35,571 nucleotides of DNA. It comes from Alteromonadaceae bacterium. Lineage in GTDB: Bacteria; Pseudomonadota; Gammaproteobacteria; Enterobacterales; Alteromonadaceae. Position 1 is the stretch's first letter, and every line of letters starts with the position of its first letter. Below are positions 7,605-16,455 of this stretch, in pieces. The notes under the pieces are model-generated. The model saw nothing but the letters and a program-made list of their open reading frames with translations. It was not told the DNA's origin and made no database searches. The stretch is from assembly GCA_016765535.1 (NCBI GenBank), contig JAESPQ010000056.1, positions 82,685 through 118,255 of the forward strand, read 5' to 3'. Position numbers and translations under genes: made by a program.

Positions 7605-8730
7605 CGACTAATAACGCTTTTAAGGTTTGATAATAAATAGCGCTTAGTGCGATTAAATCATCACAATTAACGCATTCATTTACTTGATGAATAGTGGCAT
7701 TACAAGGGCCTAACTCCATTACTTCAGCGCCTGTAGGTGCAATAAAACGACCGTCAGAAGTGCCGCCCGAGGTTGATAATTCGGCTTCTTGGTGCATAAC
7801 TTGAACTATAGCTTTTTGTGTGGCGGTTAATAATTTACCCGGTTTTGTAATAAAAGGCTTACCGTTATATGTCCAGTTAATATCAAAATCGAGTTGGTGT
7901 TTAGTGAGTATTTTTTCAATTTGAGCAATGATCACCGCAAAACTTAATTCGGTACTAAAGCGTAAGTTAAACCATGCCGTTAAATGACTAGGTACCACAT
8001 TAGTCGCGCCTGTACCGGCTTGAATGTTAGTAAGTTGAAAGCTAGTGGGGGGGAAATATTCATTACCATTGTCCCAATGCTGCTGCGATAATTCTTCTAA
8101 TGCTAACATTGCCATATGTATTGGGTTTTTAACTGTGTCGGGATAAGCAACATGACCTTGCACACCCTGTATAGTTAATTCGCCAGAAATAGAGCCGCGA
8201 CGACCATTTTTAATGGTATCAGCAAGCGTTTTGTTACTGGTCGGTTCGCCAACAATACAATAATCTATTTTTTCATTACGCGCCTCTAAAGTGTTAATAA
8301 CGCGGGTAGTACCATTAATAAAAGGGCCTTCTTCATCGCTGGTAATTAAAAAGGCAATTGAGCCCTGATGATCAGGGTAGTTTTGTACAAATTTTTCAGT
8401 AGCAACCAACATTGCTGCCAATGAGCCTTTCATATCGGCAGCGCCACGTCCATATAACATGCCTGATTTTATAGTTGGCTCAAAAGGTGGTGTATGCCAT
8501 TGCTGCAAGTTACCCACTGGCACAACATCGGTATGGCCAGCAAAACAAAAAACAGGTTTACTGGTGCCGCGGCGCGCCCATAAGTTAGTAGTGTCTTCAA
8601 AAACCATACTTTCGTTGTTGAAATCTAATTTGGCTAATCTATCAGCCATTAACTCTTGGCAACCTTCGTCTTTTGGGGTGATCGATGGGCGAGCAATAAG
8701 TGCTTTGGCGAGCTTTATGACTTCATTCAT
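7591..8730 (-). CDS. dapE: succinyl-diaminopimelate desuccinylase DapE
   Basis: A 379-aa M20A zinc hydrolase that removes succinate from N-succinyl-L,L-diaminopimelate in the lysine/peptidoglycan pathway. The metal and catalytic residues are in place: His66 and Asp68 ([11 protein letters not shown]), Asp99 ([10 protein letters not shown]), Glu133/Glu134 (TSDEEGP), Glu162 (VGEPTSN) and the C-terminal His (NATIHQVNE). [20 protein letters not shown] is also characteristic of DapE. The start overlaps the preceding YffB-like gene by 8 nt and the end overlaps the M15 peptidase gene, so this is a tightly packed operon. The yffB-dapE order is also found in E. coli. Confidence 0.96.
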   Translation of the reverse strand: MNEVIKLAKALIARPSITPKDEGCQELMADRLAKLDFNNESMVFEDTTNLWARRGTSKPVFCFAGHTDVVPVGNLQQWHTPPFEPTIKSGMLYGRGAADMKGSLAAMLVATEKFVQNYPDHQGSIAFLITSDEEGPFINGTTRVINTLEARNEKIDYCIVGEPTSNKTLADTIKNGRRGSISGELTIQGVQGHVAYPDTVKNPIHMAMLALEELSQQHWDNGNEYFPPTSFQLTNIQAGTGATNVVPSHLTAWFNLRFSTELSFAVIIAQIEKILTKHQLDFDINWTYNGKPFITKPGKLLTATQKAIVQVMHQEAELSTSGGTSDGRFIAPTGAEVMELGPCNATIHQVNECVNCDDLIALSAIYYQTLKALLVDDNS

Positions 8731-9073
8731 GGAAAAAAATCTCTTGGTATTGTGCGTCTTTAAAACCTAAATGTAATTGCTGATCATGTATCAGTAATGG
8801 TCGCTTTAATAAGGTTGGTGAGGCAAGTACGGTTGCAAATGCAATTTCATCCGTAAGGTTGTTTTTGATGCTATCGCTTAAGTTTCTGTAGGTGGTGCTG
8901 CGTTTATTAATCAATTTGTCCCATGACGATAATTGTACAAATTGTTCAAGTAATTCAGTGGTTAAAGTTTGTTTTTTAAAATCAAAAAATTCAACTTTTA
9001 TGTTTTCTTTAGCTAACCATTTTTGGGCTTTTTTGACGGTGTCACAATTATTAATGCCGTAAAGTGTGATCAT
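8723..9073 (-). CDS. yffB: ArsC/Spx-family protein YffB
   Basis: A 116-aa thioredoxin-fold protein of the ArsC/Spx family. The N-terminal segment [20 protein letters not shown] contains one Cys in the NxC position (Cys10), where true arsenate reductases carry the catalytic cysteine. [11 protein letters not shown] is the family's cis-Pro/Arg segment. YffB-type proteins are close to ArsC in fold but have no confirmed arsenate reductase role; a glutathione-dependent thiol reductase activity has been suggested. The gene overlaps dapE by 8 nt, as in other gammaproteobacteria. Confidence 0.87.
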   Translation of the reverse strand: MITLYGINNCDTVKKAQKWLAKENIKVEFFDFKKQTLTTELLEQFVQLSSWDKLINKRSTTYRNLSDSIKNNLTDEIAFATVLASPTLLKRPLLIHDQQLHLGFKDAQYQEIFFHE

Positions 9074-9118
9074 TTATTTTCCTGAAAAATTAAAATTAGA
9101 AAAGTTATAAGGTAAAAT

Positions 9119-9505
9119 TTAATAGCCGAGCACGCGGTAATCATTATTATTTAATGCTTTTACTGCCTGAGGAACGTTACTGTTTTTTACTAAAATATAA
9201 TCAGTATCGAATGTTGAAACCGCAAAAATACTAATTTTTTCATTGGCTAATACCGTGGCAATACTGGCTAAAATTCCTGTCAGTGAAAAACCTAATGGTC
9301 CAATAACTTCTAATATTCGCCAGTCTGGCTCCGTATCATTACTTTCAAGTTTGATATGATCGGGTATGACAATAGACACTTCGTCATTAGTTTTGCCAAT
9401 AAAGTAAATATCAGCCGCAAAAACTTGCTCGGGAATTTTACTGTGTGCCGGTAGACTATGAATTGAAAAAGTATCTGACAATAACTGTAATGTTAGTTTA
9501 GGCAT
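9119..9505 (-). CDS. ACT-domain protein (CASTOR/ACT_7-like), 128 aa
   Basis: A short cytoplasmic protein with paired ACT-like halves: residues 1-60 (LTLQLLSDTFSIHSLPAHSK) and 62-128 (WRILEVIGPLGFSLTGILAS followed by ANEKISIFAVSTFDTDYILV). The motif FAVSTFDTDYILVK is typical of the CASTOR-type ACT proteins that bind amino acids such as arginine. The ligand and partner are unknown. It lies 45 nt before yffB-dapE on the same strand, so a link to sensing amino acids for lysine/diaminopimelate synthesis is possible but only inferred from position. Confidence 0.8.
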   Translation of the reverse strand: MPKLTLQLLSDTFSIHSLPAHSKIPEQVFAADIYFIGKTNDEVSIVIPDHIKLESNDTEPDWRILEVIGPLGFSLTGILASIATVLANEKISIFAVSTFDTDYILVKNSNVPQAVKALNNNDYRVLGY

Positions 9506-9712
9506 AAGTGTTTATATTAGAGTTTAAACGTAATAAAACTATAGCGTTTATTTGCTCTTAACTCTAGTGAATGCGTTAAATAGTATCAGGTTTAATTGAT
9601 ATGTACGTAAAAATGGTTGTTAGTGGCTGAAAATGCATTTACATTGCAGAAAAAACTAACAAAGCTTGATGTTTTTACGTGCTTTTGTGGGAGTTAAATT
9701 GTATTTTAGTTC

Positions 9713-9742
9713 TGTGGATATCCACAATAACTGTGGATATCC
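9713..9742. promoter_or_regulatory. TGTGGATATCCACA palindrome plus third half-site (DnaA-box-like)
   Basis: A perfect 14-bp palindrome (TGTGGATATCCACA, 9713-9726) is followed five bases later by another TGTGGATATCC (9732-9742). Each half, read as ATATCCACA, differs from the DnaA box TTATCCACA by one base. This could be a regulator operator or a cluster of non-consensus DnaA boxes; neither is shown. Confidence 0.35.
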
Positions 9743-9851
9743 TTGTTAGTAACGAGTGCCTATCTATGTAACCCATTGTTATATAAAATAAATAAAACAA
9801 GCTGTTTTTTGACACTGTTTTGTTTTTATTGGTTTTTATAGGTTACTTGTC

Positions 9852-9867
9852 TAAAACAGCTGTTTTA
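9852..9867. promoter_or_regulatory. 16-bp perfect palindrome TAAAACAGCTGTTTTA
   Basis: A perfect palindrome about 64 nt downstream of the pta stop. With no loop and no adjacent long U-tract it is a poor terminator, and it looks more like a dimer binding site. No regulator can be assigned. Confidence 0.3.
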
Positions 9868-9930
9868 TATTTTAAACGCTTAGTTGATGCTAAAGTTATT
9901 AATAAACTGCTAATATATAGCGCGATATTG

Positions 9931-12051
9931 CTACATGTTTGCTTGAATAGCGGTTAGCGCTATGGTGTAAACAATGTCGTCAACTAACGCGCCTCGTGAT
10001 AAATCATTAACGGGTTTGCGCATACCTTGCAGCATAGGGCCAATACTGACTAAGTTTGCTGATCTTTGTACTGCTTTATAGGTAGTATTACCCGTATTTA
10101 AATCCGGAAAAATAAAGACATTGGCTTTACCAGCAACAGGGCTATTTGGTGCTTTTTTCTTAGCGACATTTTCCATTATCGCCGCATCGTATTGTAAAGG
10201 ACCGTCAATGATTAAATCTGGGCGTTTTTGTTTGGCAAGTTGCGTGGCAAGTGATACTTTTTCAACATCGGCACCACGTCCAGAATTACCTGTGCTGTAA
10301 CTTATCATCGCCACTTTAGGTTCAATGCCAAATTTTTTGGCAGATTCAGCCGATTGAATAGCAATATCTGCAAGCTGTTCGGCTGTTGGCTCTGGGTTAA
10401 TCGCACAATCGCCATAAATTAATACTTGATCAGGTAATAGCATAAAAAATATTGATGATACTAATGAGCTACCGGGGGCGGTTTTTATTAGTTGTAAAGC
10501 AGGTCTAATGGTATTTGCTGTGGTGTTAACCGCACCTGAAACTAAACCGTCCACTTGCCCTAATTGCAACATCATAGTGCCTAACACTACATTGTCTTTT
10601 AATTCTTGGCGAGCAACAACCTCTGTTAAACCTTTATGTTTTCTAAGTTCAACTAAAGGCGCTACATAGTTTCGCAGTAAGTCACTTGGATCTGTAATGA
10701 GTAACCCTTCAGGCAAGTCAATACCTTGCTGCTCAGCAATACGCAGTATTTCTTCTTTATTACCTAATAACTGGCAACGCGCAATATTACGCATGGTACA
10801 AATTGCTGCGGCTTTTATGGTGCGGACATCTGTACCTTCGGGTAATACAATGAGTTTGTTCGCTTGACGAGCCAGTTGAGTTAAATGATGTCTAAATGCG
10901 GGTGGTGAAAGTAAGTTGGTATTTTCAACTTTATTGAGTAGTTGCTCAAGCCACTTTTTGTTTAAAGAGTCGGCAATGTAGTCTTTTACGCGGTTTTGTC
11001 TTTGTTCGTCATCCTGTGGTATTTCAGGGTTAAAATTCATTAAATGGCGTGAAGTACGCCATGTATCCCAAGGCACAGAAAGCATAGGTAAACCCGCATC
11101 AAGCGCTTGTTTACATAAATTAAGCACTTGTTCACTGGGTTGAAAACCATTAGTTAACAGTAATGCGCCTACTTTGGTGCCATTTAAAGCGGATAAACAG
11201 GTTGCAATAATAATATCGGTGCGATCACCTGGAGTAACAATTAACCGTCCTGGTTGTAAATGGCTAACTAAGTTCCCGACAGAGCGTGCGCAAAAACTAA
11301 TGCTACGAATACGACGATGTGACATATCACCAGCATTAATAACGGATGCTTCAAGGTAGTTACTAATATCGATGACACGCGGGGCGATCAGATCAAGTTC
11401 CCAACTAATAGTGCCAAGTAATTGAAAACTTTTATTTTTAAATAAAGGAATATTTTGCCAATCACTTACTTTTGTCTGTGTTTTATAGTCACTTTCTTGC
11501 GGTAACAAACCAAATTCATGTTGATCGGGGGCATTGAGTTTATTAATAATACAACCAATTAAGCGTTGGTTTTTTATACCGCCATACGTTTCTGCGGTAA
11601 CTTCAATACGATTTTCAAATTGTTCAAAGTTATCATTGTCTGGGCTAGCAATCAGAATGATTTTAGCCCCTAATGCGCGAGCAACATCACGATTAATACG
11701 CACGGCATAAGGTTGGCGAGTGGTCGGCACTAAACCTTCAATGATCACGACATCTTGATTTTGTGCATGTTGATTAAAATTGGCAATAATTTCTTCTAAG
11801 ACCAATTCTTGTTCGCCATGTGCCAATTTATCTTCGACATAACCGAGTGAAATTGAACTTTGCTGGTTATCTGCGGTGTTAATAATTTGCTCGCAATTCG
11901 TCGTATGCATGCTATTACGAGAGGCTTGAGAAATAGGTTTGAAGTGACTTACTTTGATCCCTTCACGCTGACAGGCATGTAATAAACCTAAAGCAACACT
12001 GGTTAAGCCAACACCAAAACCAACAGGAACTAACATTATTTTGTTTGACAT
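9931..12051 (-). CDS. pta: phosphate acetyltransferase Pta (long form)
   Basis: Interconverts acetyl-CoA and acetyl phosphate. The 706-aa protein has the full three-part layout of long Pta: an N-terminal BioD-like P-loop-related domain (KIMLVPVGFGVGLTSVALGL), a central DRTGG domain (LIVTPGDRTDIIIATCLSAL) and the C-terminal PTA_PTB catalytic domain from about residue 385 (VSGAVNTTANTIRPALQLIK; SYSTGNSGRGADVEKVSLAT; ANVFIFPDLNTGNTTYKAVQ). The open frame extends 12 codons further to 12087, inside ackA. The ATG at 12051 is preferred because it has AAGGT eight bases upstream, formed by the end of ackA, and matches the family N-terminus. It lies four bases after the ackA stop, so the two are co-translated from one operon. 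Confidence 0.95.
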   Translation of the reverse strand: MSNKIMLVPVGFGVGLTSVALGLLHACQREGIKVSHFKPISQASRNSMHTTNCEQIINTADNQQSSISLGYVEDKLAHGEQELVLEEIIANFNQHAQNQDVVIIEGLVPTTRQPYAVRINRDVARALGAKIILIASPDNDNFEQFENRIEVTAETYGGIKNQRLIGCIINKLNAPDQHEFGLLPQESDYKTQTKVSDWQNIPLFKNKSFQLLGTISWELDLIAPRVIDISNYLEASVINAGDMSHRRIRSISFCARSVGNLVSHLQPGRLIVTPGDRTDIIIATCLSALNGTKVGALLLTNGFQPSEQVLNLCKQALDAGLPMLSVPWDTWRTSRHLMNFNPEIPQDDEQRQNRVKDYIADSLNKKWLEQLLNKVENTNLLSPPAFRHHLTQLARQANKLIVLPEGTDVRTIKAAAICTMRNIARCQLLGNKEEILRIAEQQGIDLPEGLLITDPSDLLRNYVAPLVELRKHKGLTEVVARQELKDNVVLGTMMLQLGQVDGLVSGAVNTTANTIRPALQLIKTAPGSSLVSSIFFMLLPDQVLIYGDCAINPEPTAEQLADIAIQSAESAKKFGIEPKVAMISYSTGNSGRGADVEKVSLATQLAKQKRPDLIIDGPLQYDAAIMENVAKKKAPNSPVAGKANVFIFPDLNTGNTTYKAVQRSANLVSIGPMLQGMRKPVNDLSRGALVDDIVYTIALTAIQANM

Positions 12052-12055
12052 GAAT

Positions 12056-13276
12056 TTAACCTTGAATATTTTTTTGTAAAAGGGCATAGGTTTGCTCGGC
12101 TATTACCCATTCTTCATTAGTGGGAATAACCAAACAAGGGCGCGAATTTGTTTGGCATATATTACCACTCCCCCCCAAGCGAATAATTTTATTTTTGCTA
12201 TTGTCTATGTGGAAGTTTAATAATGATAAATGTGTTAAAACTTGTTCGCGTACAAAGGTTGAATTTTCACCAATTCCTCCCGTAAAAATTAACCCATCTA
12301 AGTTAGTTAAACTTGCTGAAAAAGAGGCAATGCTTTTCGCTATTTGATAACAAAACACCGTTAGTGCTAAGGTCGCCAAACGTGACTTTTTGTCATTAGC
12401 ACTCGTTGCTGCTTGTTCAAGCGTACGGCAGTCATTACTTAATGTTGAAAGACCGAGTAAACCACTTTTTTTATTTAATAATTGATTGACTTCATTTAAT
12501 GAATAGTCGAGTTGATCAACCAAATAAAAAATAATGCCTGGGTCGATACTACCGCTACGAGTCCCCATCATTACCCCTTCAAGTGGTGTAAAACCCATGC
12601 TAGAATCAACGCTTTGTCCATTTTTAATTGCAGTAACACTACAGCCGTTACCTAAATGAGCGCTAATGAAACTACATTGCTCAATCGGTTTGTTTAGTTG
12701 CTTAGCCGCTTGTTTACTAACAAAATAATGGCTAGTACCATGAAATCCATATTTGCGTACACTATGCTGTTGATAAAGCTCATAAGGTAAGGCATACATA
12801 TAGGCCTTTTCGGGCATAGTTTGATGAAAAGCAGTATCAAAAATAGCAACTTGAGGAAGCTGTTTAAATGTCAGTTGTGCAGCTTCTATACCAATTAAAT
12901 TGGCGGGGTTATGCAAAGGAGCTAATTTACTTAACTCGGTAATGGTTTGTTTAATGCTGTCAGTAATTAAAATGGGTTGTGAATATTGCTCGCCACCATG
13001 AACTACGCGATGACCAATGGCACTAATTTGTTTGATTAAATTGGCTTGGGTTAGTGCATGTACTAATTGTTCGATAGCCATTTTATGATCAAAAGGTGCA
13101 TTTAATGATAATTGATGATGATTGTCTGTAATATTAATTTTGATGCTTGCATCGGCGGTCATTAGACGTTCAGCGATACCATCAGCGAAGGTTTCTCCTG
13201 TTATAGCATCCATTAAAGAAAATTTAAGTGATGAACTACCGCAGTTGATCACTAATATATTCGAATTTGCGAACAT
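12056..13276 (-). CDS. ackA: acetate kinase AckA
   Basis: Makes ATP and acetate from acetyl phosphate, the partner step of Pta. The 406-aa protein carries the ASKHA phosphate motif near the N-terminus (VINCGSSSLKFSLMD), HRVVHGGEQ, AIFDTAFHQTMPEKAYMYAL, the second signature GFHGTSHYFVS, SAHLGNGCS, and MGFTPLEGVMMGTRSGSIDP, which cover the catalytic Asn, Asp, His and Arg residues. GLIFTGGIGENS near residue 332 binds adenosine. It is the first gene of the ackA-pta operon and is divergent from yfbV, the same neighbourhood as in E. coli. Confidence 0.96.
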   Translation of the reverse strand: MFANSNILVINCGSSSLKFSLMDAITGETFADGIAERLMTADASIKINITDNHHQLSLNAPFDHKMAIEQLVHALTQANLIKQISAIGHRVVHGGEQYSQPILITDSIKQTITELSKLAPLHNPANLIGIEAAQLTFKQLPQVAIFDTAFHQTMPEKAYMYALPYELYQQHSVRKYGFHGTSHYFVSKQAAKQLNKPIEQCSFISAHLGNGCSVTAIKNGQSVDSSMGFTPLEGVMMGTRSGSIDPGIIFYLVDQLDYSLNEVNQLLNKKSGLLGLSTLSNDCRTLEQAATSANDKKSRLATLALTVFCYQIAKSIASFSASLTNLDGLIFTGGIGENSTFVREQVLTHLSLLNFHIDNSKNKIIRLGGSGNICQTNSRPCLVIPTNEEWVIAEQTYALLQKNIQG

Positions 13277-13316
13277 AATTAGTTTGTATCCAAATAAAGT
13301 TTAATTTTGTTTATTA

Positions 13317-13372
13317 TATACTCATGTTACCTCGAAATCCTGAAACAGACATTTTGAAGTATCATGAGTATA
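13317..13372. promoter_or_regulatory. 10-bp inverted repeat in the ackA/yfbV divergent promoter region
   Basis: TATACTCATG (13317-13326) and CATGAGTATA (13363-13372) are perfect inverted copies separated by 36 nt, between the divergently transcribed ackA and yfbV genes. They may be two operator half-sites for a looping or oligomeric regulator, or a cruciform-prone repeat. No known consensus was recognised. Confidence 0.3.
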
Positions 13373-13498
13373 GTCTTTGCTCGTTAAGTAAATATTGATG
13401 TAATGCAAAAAATTACAATTTTAGATTAAGGTTGTTAGGCTAATTTGTGCTATCTTTAATTATAAGGTTAGTTAATCGTTAGTAGTATAAATATAGTG

Positions 13499-13912
13499 AT
13501 GAGTGTTTTTCAATTAATACAATTAGGTCGTAAATATTTGCAACTTTGGCCTCATAAGGCGGAGTTATCTAGTTATTTCAGCGAATATCAAATTATTGTC
13601 TTTAGTCGATTTGTCTTTCGCTATTTTCCTGCGCTTGCTATTTTTACTTTGCTGTTACCGATAATTTTTAGTGTGCAAGGCGCTTATCCACAAAACTTTT
13701 TTTACGCACTTTTTATCGCCAGCATTCCGGTACAAGCCTTGGTCATTTTAGGGGTAAAAGCGGATAAGTTTTTACCACCGTCATTAGCTTCTTGGTATAA
13801 AGAAGGAGTGGCACGGGTAAATGAGCAGGGTGGAAAAATAAAATTATCGCTTAACAAGCCTAGATATTTAGATCTTGCCCAGTTATTAAATTTAAGTTAT
13901 CAACGGGTTTAA
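13499..13912 (+). CDS. yfbV: inner-membrane protein YfbV (UPF0208/DUF412)
   Basis: A 137-aa protein with two transmembrane helices (about residues 40-63 and 69-90) between a basic N-terminal segment and a cytoplasmic tail ending DLAQLLNLSYQRV. The aligned positions with E. coli YfbV include the GR/Y/LWP-K start (LGRKYLQLWPHKAEL) and LPPSLASWYKEGVARVNEQG. YfbV has been linked to chromosome Ter-domain insulation by MatP in E. coli; the biochemical role is unknown. A GTG one codon upstream (13496) is an alternative start. The gene sits beside ackA-pta as in enterics. Confidence 0.88.
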   Translation: MSVFQLIQLGRKYLQLWPHKAELSSYFSEYQIIVFSRFVFRYFPALAIFTLLLPIIFSVQGAYPQNFFYALFIASIPVQALVILGVKADKFLPPSLASWYKEGVARVNEQGGKIKLSLNKPRYLDLAQLLNLSYQRV

Positions 13913-13946
13913 GTAAAAGCAGCTTTGCTTTCACTTTTTATTTTTT
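13913..13946 (+). terminator. Rho-independent terminator after yfbV
   Basis: GTAAAAGCA (13913-13921), loop GCTT, TGCTTTCAC (13926-13934), with one mismatch in nine pairs, followed by TTTTTATTTTTT. It starts directly after the yfbV stop. The convergent rlmA gene ends about 50 nt further on and may use the same hairpin. Confidence 0.65.
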
Positions 13947-13993
13947 ACACTGATCTTTATTATTCTTTTAGCTCTTGCCCTTTGCATTGGTGT

Positions 13994-14830
13994 TTATTCT
14001 TGCTTTTGGTACAGTCTGATCAAAAAGTCGGCTTGGCAGCTAAAAGAATTTTTTGCTTTTAAATTTTCAATAAGCGCTTCACTGGCTTTAAAAGCAAAAG
14101 GTGTCATTGCTAATAAATTAATTAAATCATCACTTTTATTAAAGTTCATGGAGTAACTGACACGTTGTTCGTTAATTAATGTTAATGATTTTATCGGTGT
14201 TTTGTTGGTATCGTGTTGTTTGGCGTCACGATAAATTAATTGTTTAAGTTCATATAAATGATTTTCAGCAGGCGTTACTGTGACTAAATAACCATTATCA
14301 TTTAGCACTCGTGAAAATTCTTGCTCTAAAATAGGGGCATAAATAGAAATTATCCAACCAAAAAAGTCATTCTCAAAAGGTAATTGTGCTAAGGTACCTA
14401 CGCTAAAAAAACACTCTTTATAACGTTTTGCGGCGATACGTACTGCATTTTTGGCAATGTCGACACCATAAACATAATTACTCGATTTTTTATGTTGATG
14501 GGTGTAGTAACCTTCACCACAACCCGCATCAAAAAAAGCTTGGTTATGATCACCGTATTTTTGGTATAAACTCAATAATGCTGCAATTAATGGTTGATAA
14601 AAGCCGTTATCTAAAAAGCTGCGACGAGCATTTACCATGGTTTTATTATCACCGGGATCTTTAGAATGTTTATGCTGTACTGGCAGTAAGTTAACATAGC
14701 CTTCTTTTGCTTGATCAAAACTATGCTTGTTAATACAAGCATAACTTTTATCAACAAGTGATAAAGTTTGCCTGCATAAAGGGCATAAATAGTGAACACT
14801 ATCCGTTTTGTTGCCAGAGAAGTTATTCAT
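13994..14830 (-). CDS. rlmA: 23S rRNA (guanine-N1)-methyltransferase RlmA
   Basis: Methylates G745 of 23S rRNA at N1 (E. coli numbering). The 278-aa protein has the N-terminal zinc finger of RlmA (Cys16, Cys19, Cys32, His36) and the conserved linker FDQAKEGYVNLL with PGDNKTMVNARRSFLDNG. A Rossmann SAM-binding domain follows, with motif I as FFDAGCGEGYYTH and motif II near YGVDIAKNAV. The frame length is normal. Its start overlaps the xthA stop by one base (TAATG), so the pair is translationally coupled. Confidence 0.93.
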   Translation of the reverse strand: MNNFSGNKTDSVHYLCPLCRQTLSLVDKSYACINKHSFDQAKEGYVNLLPVQHKHSKDPGDNKTMVNARRSFLDNGFYQPLIAALLSLYQKYGDHNQAFFDAGCGEGYYTHQHKKSSNYVYGVDIAKNAVRIAAKRYKECFFSVGTLAQLPFENDFFGWIISIYAPILEQEFSRVLNDNGYLVTVTPAENHLYELKQLIYRDAKQHDTNKTPIKSLTLINEQRVSYSMNFNKSDDLINLLAMTPFAFKASEALIENLKAKNSFSCQADFLIRLYQKQE

Positions 14831-15636
14831 TACTTAAAAGTAGCCCAAATAGGCGCATGATCAGAGGGTTTTTCAATGGCGCGTAATTCATAATCTATTT
14901 CAGAACCGGTGCATTGTTGTGCTAATTTTTTTGTTGCTAAAATAACATCGATACGTAAGCCGCGATTGTCATCAAAACCGCGTGAACGATAGTCAAACCA
15001 TGAATAACGTTCTGTTTTTTCAGGTGTTAGCATTCTAAAGGTATCAGTTAATCCCCACTTCATTAAGGTTGCTAACCATTCGCGTTCTTCGATTTGAAAA
15101 CTACATTTACCTGTTTTTAACCAACGTTTACGATTAGGCTCGCCAATGCCGATATCGAGATCAGTAGGAGAAATATTAATATCCCCCATCACAATTACAT
15201 TGTCATCAGGGGTATGGTTTTCAGCTAAATAACTCATTAGGTCCTTATAAAATTGACGTTTATAAGGGTATTTAGTTTCATGGTGAATACTTTCACCTTG
15301 CGGAAAATAACCATTAAGTACAGTAACTTTTTCTCCGTTATCATTGGTTGTAGTCACCATTATCATACGTTTTTGCGCTTCATCATCATCGCTAGGGAAG
15401 CCCATTTGAACTGAATCAGCCGCTTTTTTACATAACATCGCCACACCGTAATGAGCTTTTTGACCATGAAAATAAACGTGATAGCCCATTGCCTCAACAG
15501 CTTCTACAGGAAAGGCATCGTTATGCACTTTTATTTCCTGTAAGCCAATAATATCGGGTTGATATTTGTCAATAATGGCTTGTAATTGATGTAAGCGAGC
15601 GCGCAGGCCGTTAATGTTAAAACTTATAATTTTCAT
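14830..15636 (-). CDS. xthA: exodeoxyribonuclease III XthA
   Basis: A 268-aa AP endonuclease and 3'-5' exonuclease of base excision repair. Catalytic and metal residues are clear: Asn7 ([10 protein letters not shown]), Glu34 (IGLQEIKV), the [13 protein letters not shown] loop (Asp and Asn near 151-153), [11 protein letters not shown] and the C-terminal [10 protein letters not shown] (Asp259, His260). The length equals that of E. coli XthA, and [14 protein letters not shown] matches the ExoIII rather than the APE1 subgroup. It lies upstream of rlmA with a one-base overlap. Confidence 0.95.
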   Translation of the reverse strand: MKIISFNINGLRARLHQLQAIIDKYQPDIIGLQEIKVHNDAFPVEAVEAMGYHVYFHGQKAHYGVAMLCKKAADSVQMGFPSDDDEAQKRMIMVTTTNDNGEKVTVLNGYFPQGESIHHETKYPYKRQFYKDLMSYLAENHTPDDNVIVMGDINISPTDLDIGIGEPNRKRWLKTGKCSFQIEEREWLATLMKWGLTDTFRMLTPEKTERYSWFDYRSRGFDDNRGLRIDVILATKKLAQQCTGSEIDYELRAIEKPSDHAPIWATFK

Positions 15637-15940
15637 AGTATAAAGAGAGTGTTATTAAAGCTAAAAAGTAGTGAGATAATAGCAGATTTCATTTTATTAA
15701 TGAGGGCTTATTATGAATAAATTTTTTATTATGTATTTGTCTTATTATTGTGCTGTTGTGGTTAATTTAATTAACACACATTGGTTAAATAACAAAATAT
15801 TTAGTTTATGTCACCAATGTATTATTATAATAATATTGTTTTTACTTAAATATCAATCAGTTGTAATTATGGTTTAGACTTTGCACTAAACTGCATAACT
15901 GCCCATTTAAACCAATAAACAATCAATAAGAGAGAAAAAC
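15637..15940. other. 304-nt divergent intergenic region
   Basis: Lies between xthA (minus) and the DUF3192 lipoprotein gene (plus) and should hold both promoters. Apart from one possible small ORF at 15713-15877, only AT-rich sequence is seen; no clear operator or hairpin stands out. Confidence 0.5.
15713..15877 (+). CDS. possible 54-aa small membrane protein
   Basis: A 55-codon frame including the stop, with GAGGG seven bases before its ATG. The product is hydrophobic and aromatic (MNKFFIMYLSYYCAVVVNL, later CHQCIIIIILFLLKY), with one or two potential membrane helices and three Cys. AT-rich DNA easily encodes such peptides, and no family is recognised. The ribosome binding site is the main support. 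Confidence 0.3.
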   Translation: MNKFFIMYLSYYCAVVVNLINTHWLNNKIFSLCHQCIIIIILFLLKYQSVVIMV

Positions 15941-16309
15941 ATGAAAAAATCATTATTAGCATTATTAATCGCCATACCATTAGCATCAACATTGACCGGT
16001 TGTGTTATTGCTGTTGGTGGTGACGATAAAGGCGGCTATTCGTTTGATTATGAAAGTAAAGAACAGGAAAACCGCCAACACTTAACTAAATTGCAACGAG
16101 ATATGAGTTTTGGGCATGTAAAAAGTCTTATGGGAATACCTGATTTTAATGAAAGCTATGATAAAAATGACACGCCAATACAAGTGCTGTATTACCGTAC
16201 TCAACGCACTACTAAAGATGGATTAACAACAAAAAACGAATGTACGCCATTAATTTTTAAAAATAACCAATTAATTAGCTGGGGTGATACTGCTTATAGT
16301 CAACTTTAA
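15941..16309 (+). CDS. DUF3192 family lipoprotein
   Basis: A 122-aa lipoprotein with signal peptide MKKSLLALLIAIPLASTLTG and lipobox LTGC (Cys21). The mature part has a flexible Gly/Asp-rich linker followed by a small domain (LTKLQRDMSFGHVKSLMGIP; VLYYRTQRTTKDGLTTKNEC; PLIFKNNQLISWGD). The FGHVKSLMG-P pattern with a closing F-N-LISWGD strand resembles BamE/SmpA-like folds and matches DUF3192 proteins of Shewanella and Vibrio, whose function is unknown. AAGAGAG precedes the start. It appears to be a single-gene unit. Confidence 0.8.
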   Translation: MKKSLLALLIAIPLASTLTGCVIAVGGDDKGGYSFDYESKEQENRQHLTKLQRDMSFGHVKSLMGIPDFNESYDKNDTPIQVLYYRTQRTTKDGLTTKNECTPLIFKNNQLISWGDTAYSQL

Positions 16310-16455
16310 TTGTTAATTTTTTTTAAAGTATAAGATTGATAAGCTGTTAATGTTTTTAGGTCAGGTTTATGTTTTTAATGAATAGAATTTGACCTAAGTC
16401 AAAAAATATTGTTATTGTTACCAGCCCATAAATAAAAAAATACGAGAGAATTTGT

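Larger units (their letters stand above)
9506..9930. other. 425-nt intergenic region with two palindromes
   Basis: This gap lies between the end of pta and the start of the ACT-domain gene, both on the minus strand. No credible ORF is seen. It should hold the ACT-yffB-dapE promoter and possibly pta termination. Two notable palindromes (9713-9726 and 9852-9867) are listed separately. Confidence 0.6.

Noticed and set aside
8459-8770. 103-aa plus-strand ORF
   Set aside because: It is a shadow frame opposite dapE and yffB with no recognisable domain.
12052-12087. N-terminal extension of Pta overlapping ackA
   Set aside because: The ATG at 12051 has a ribosome binding site and matches the Pta N-terminus; the extension reads through ackA codons in another frame.
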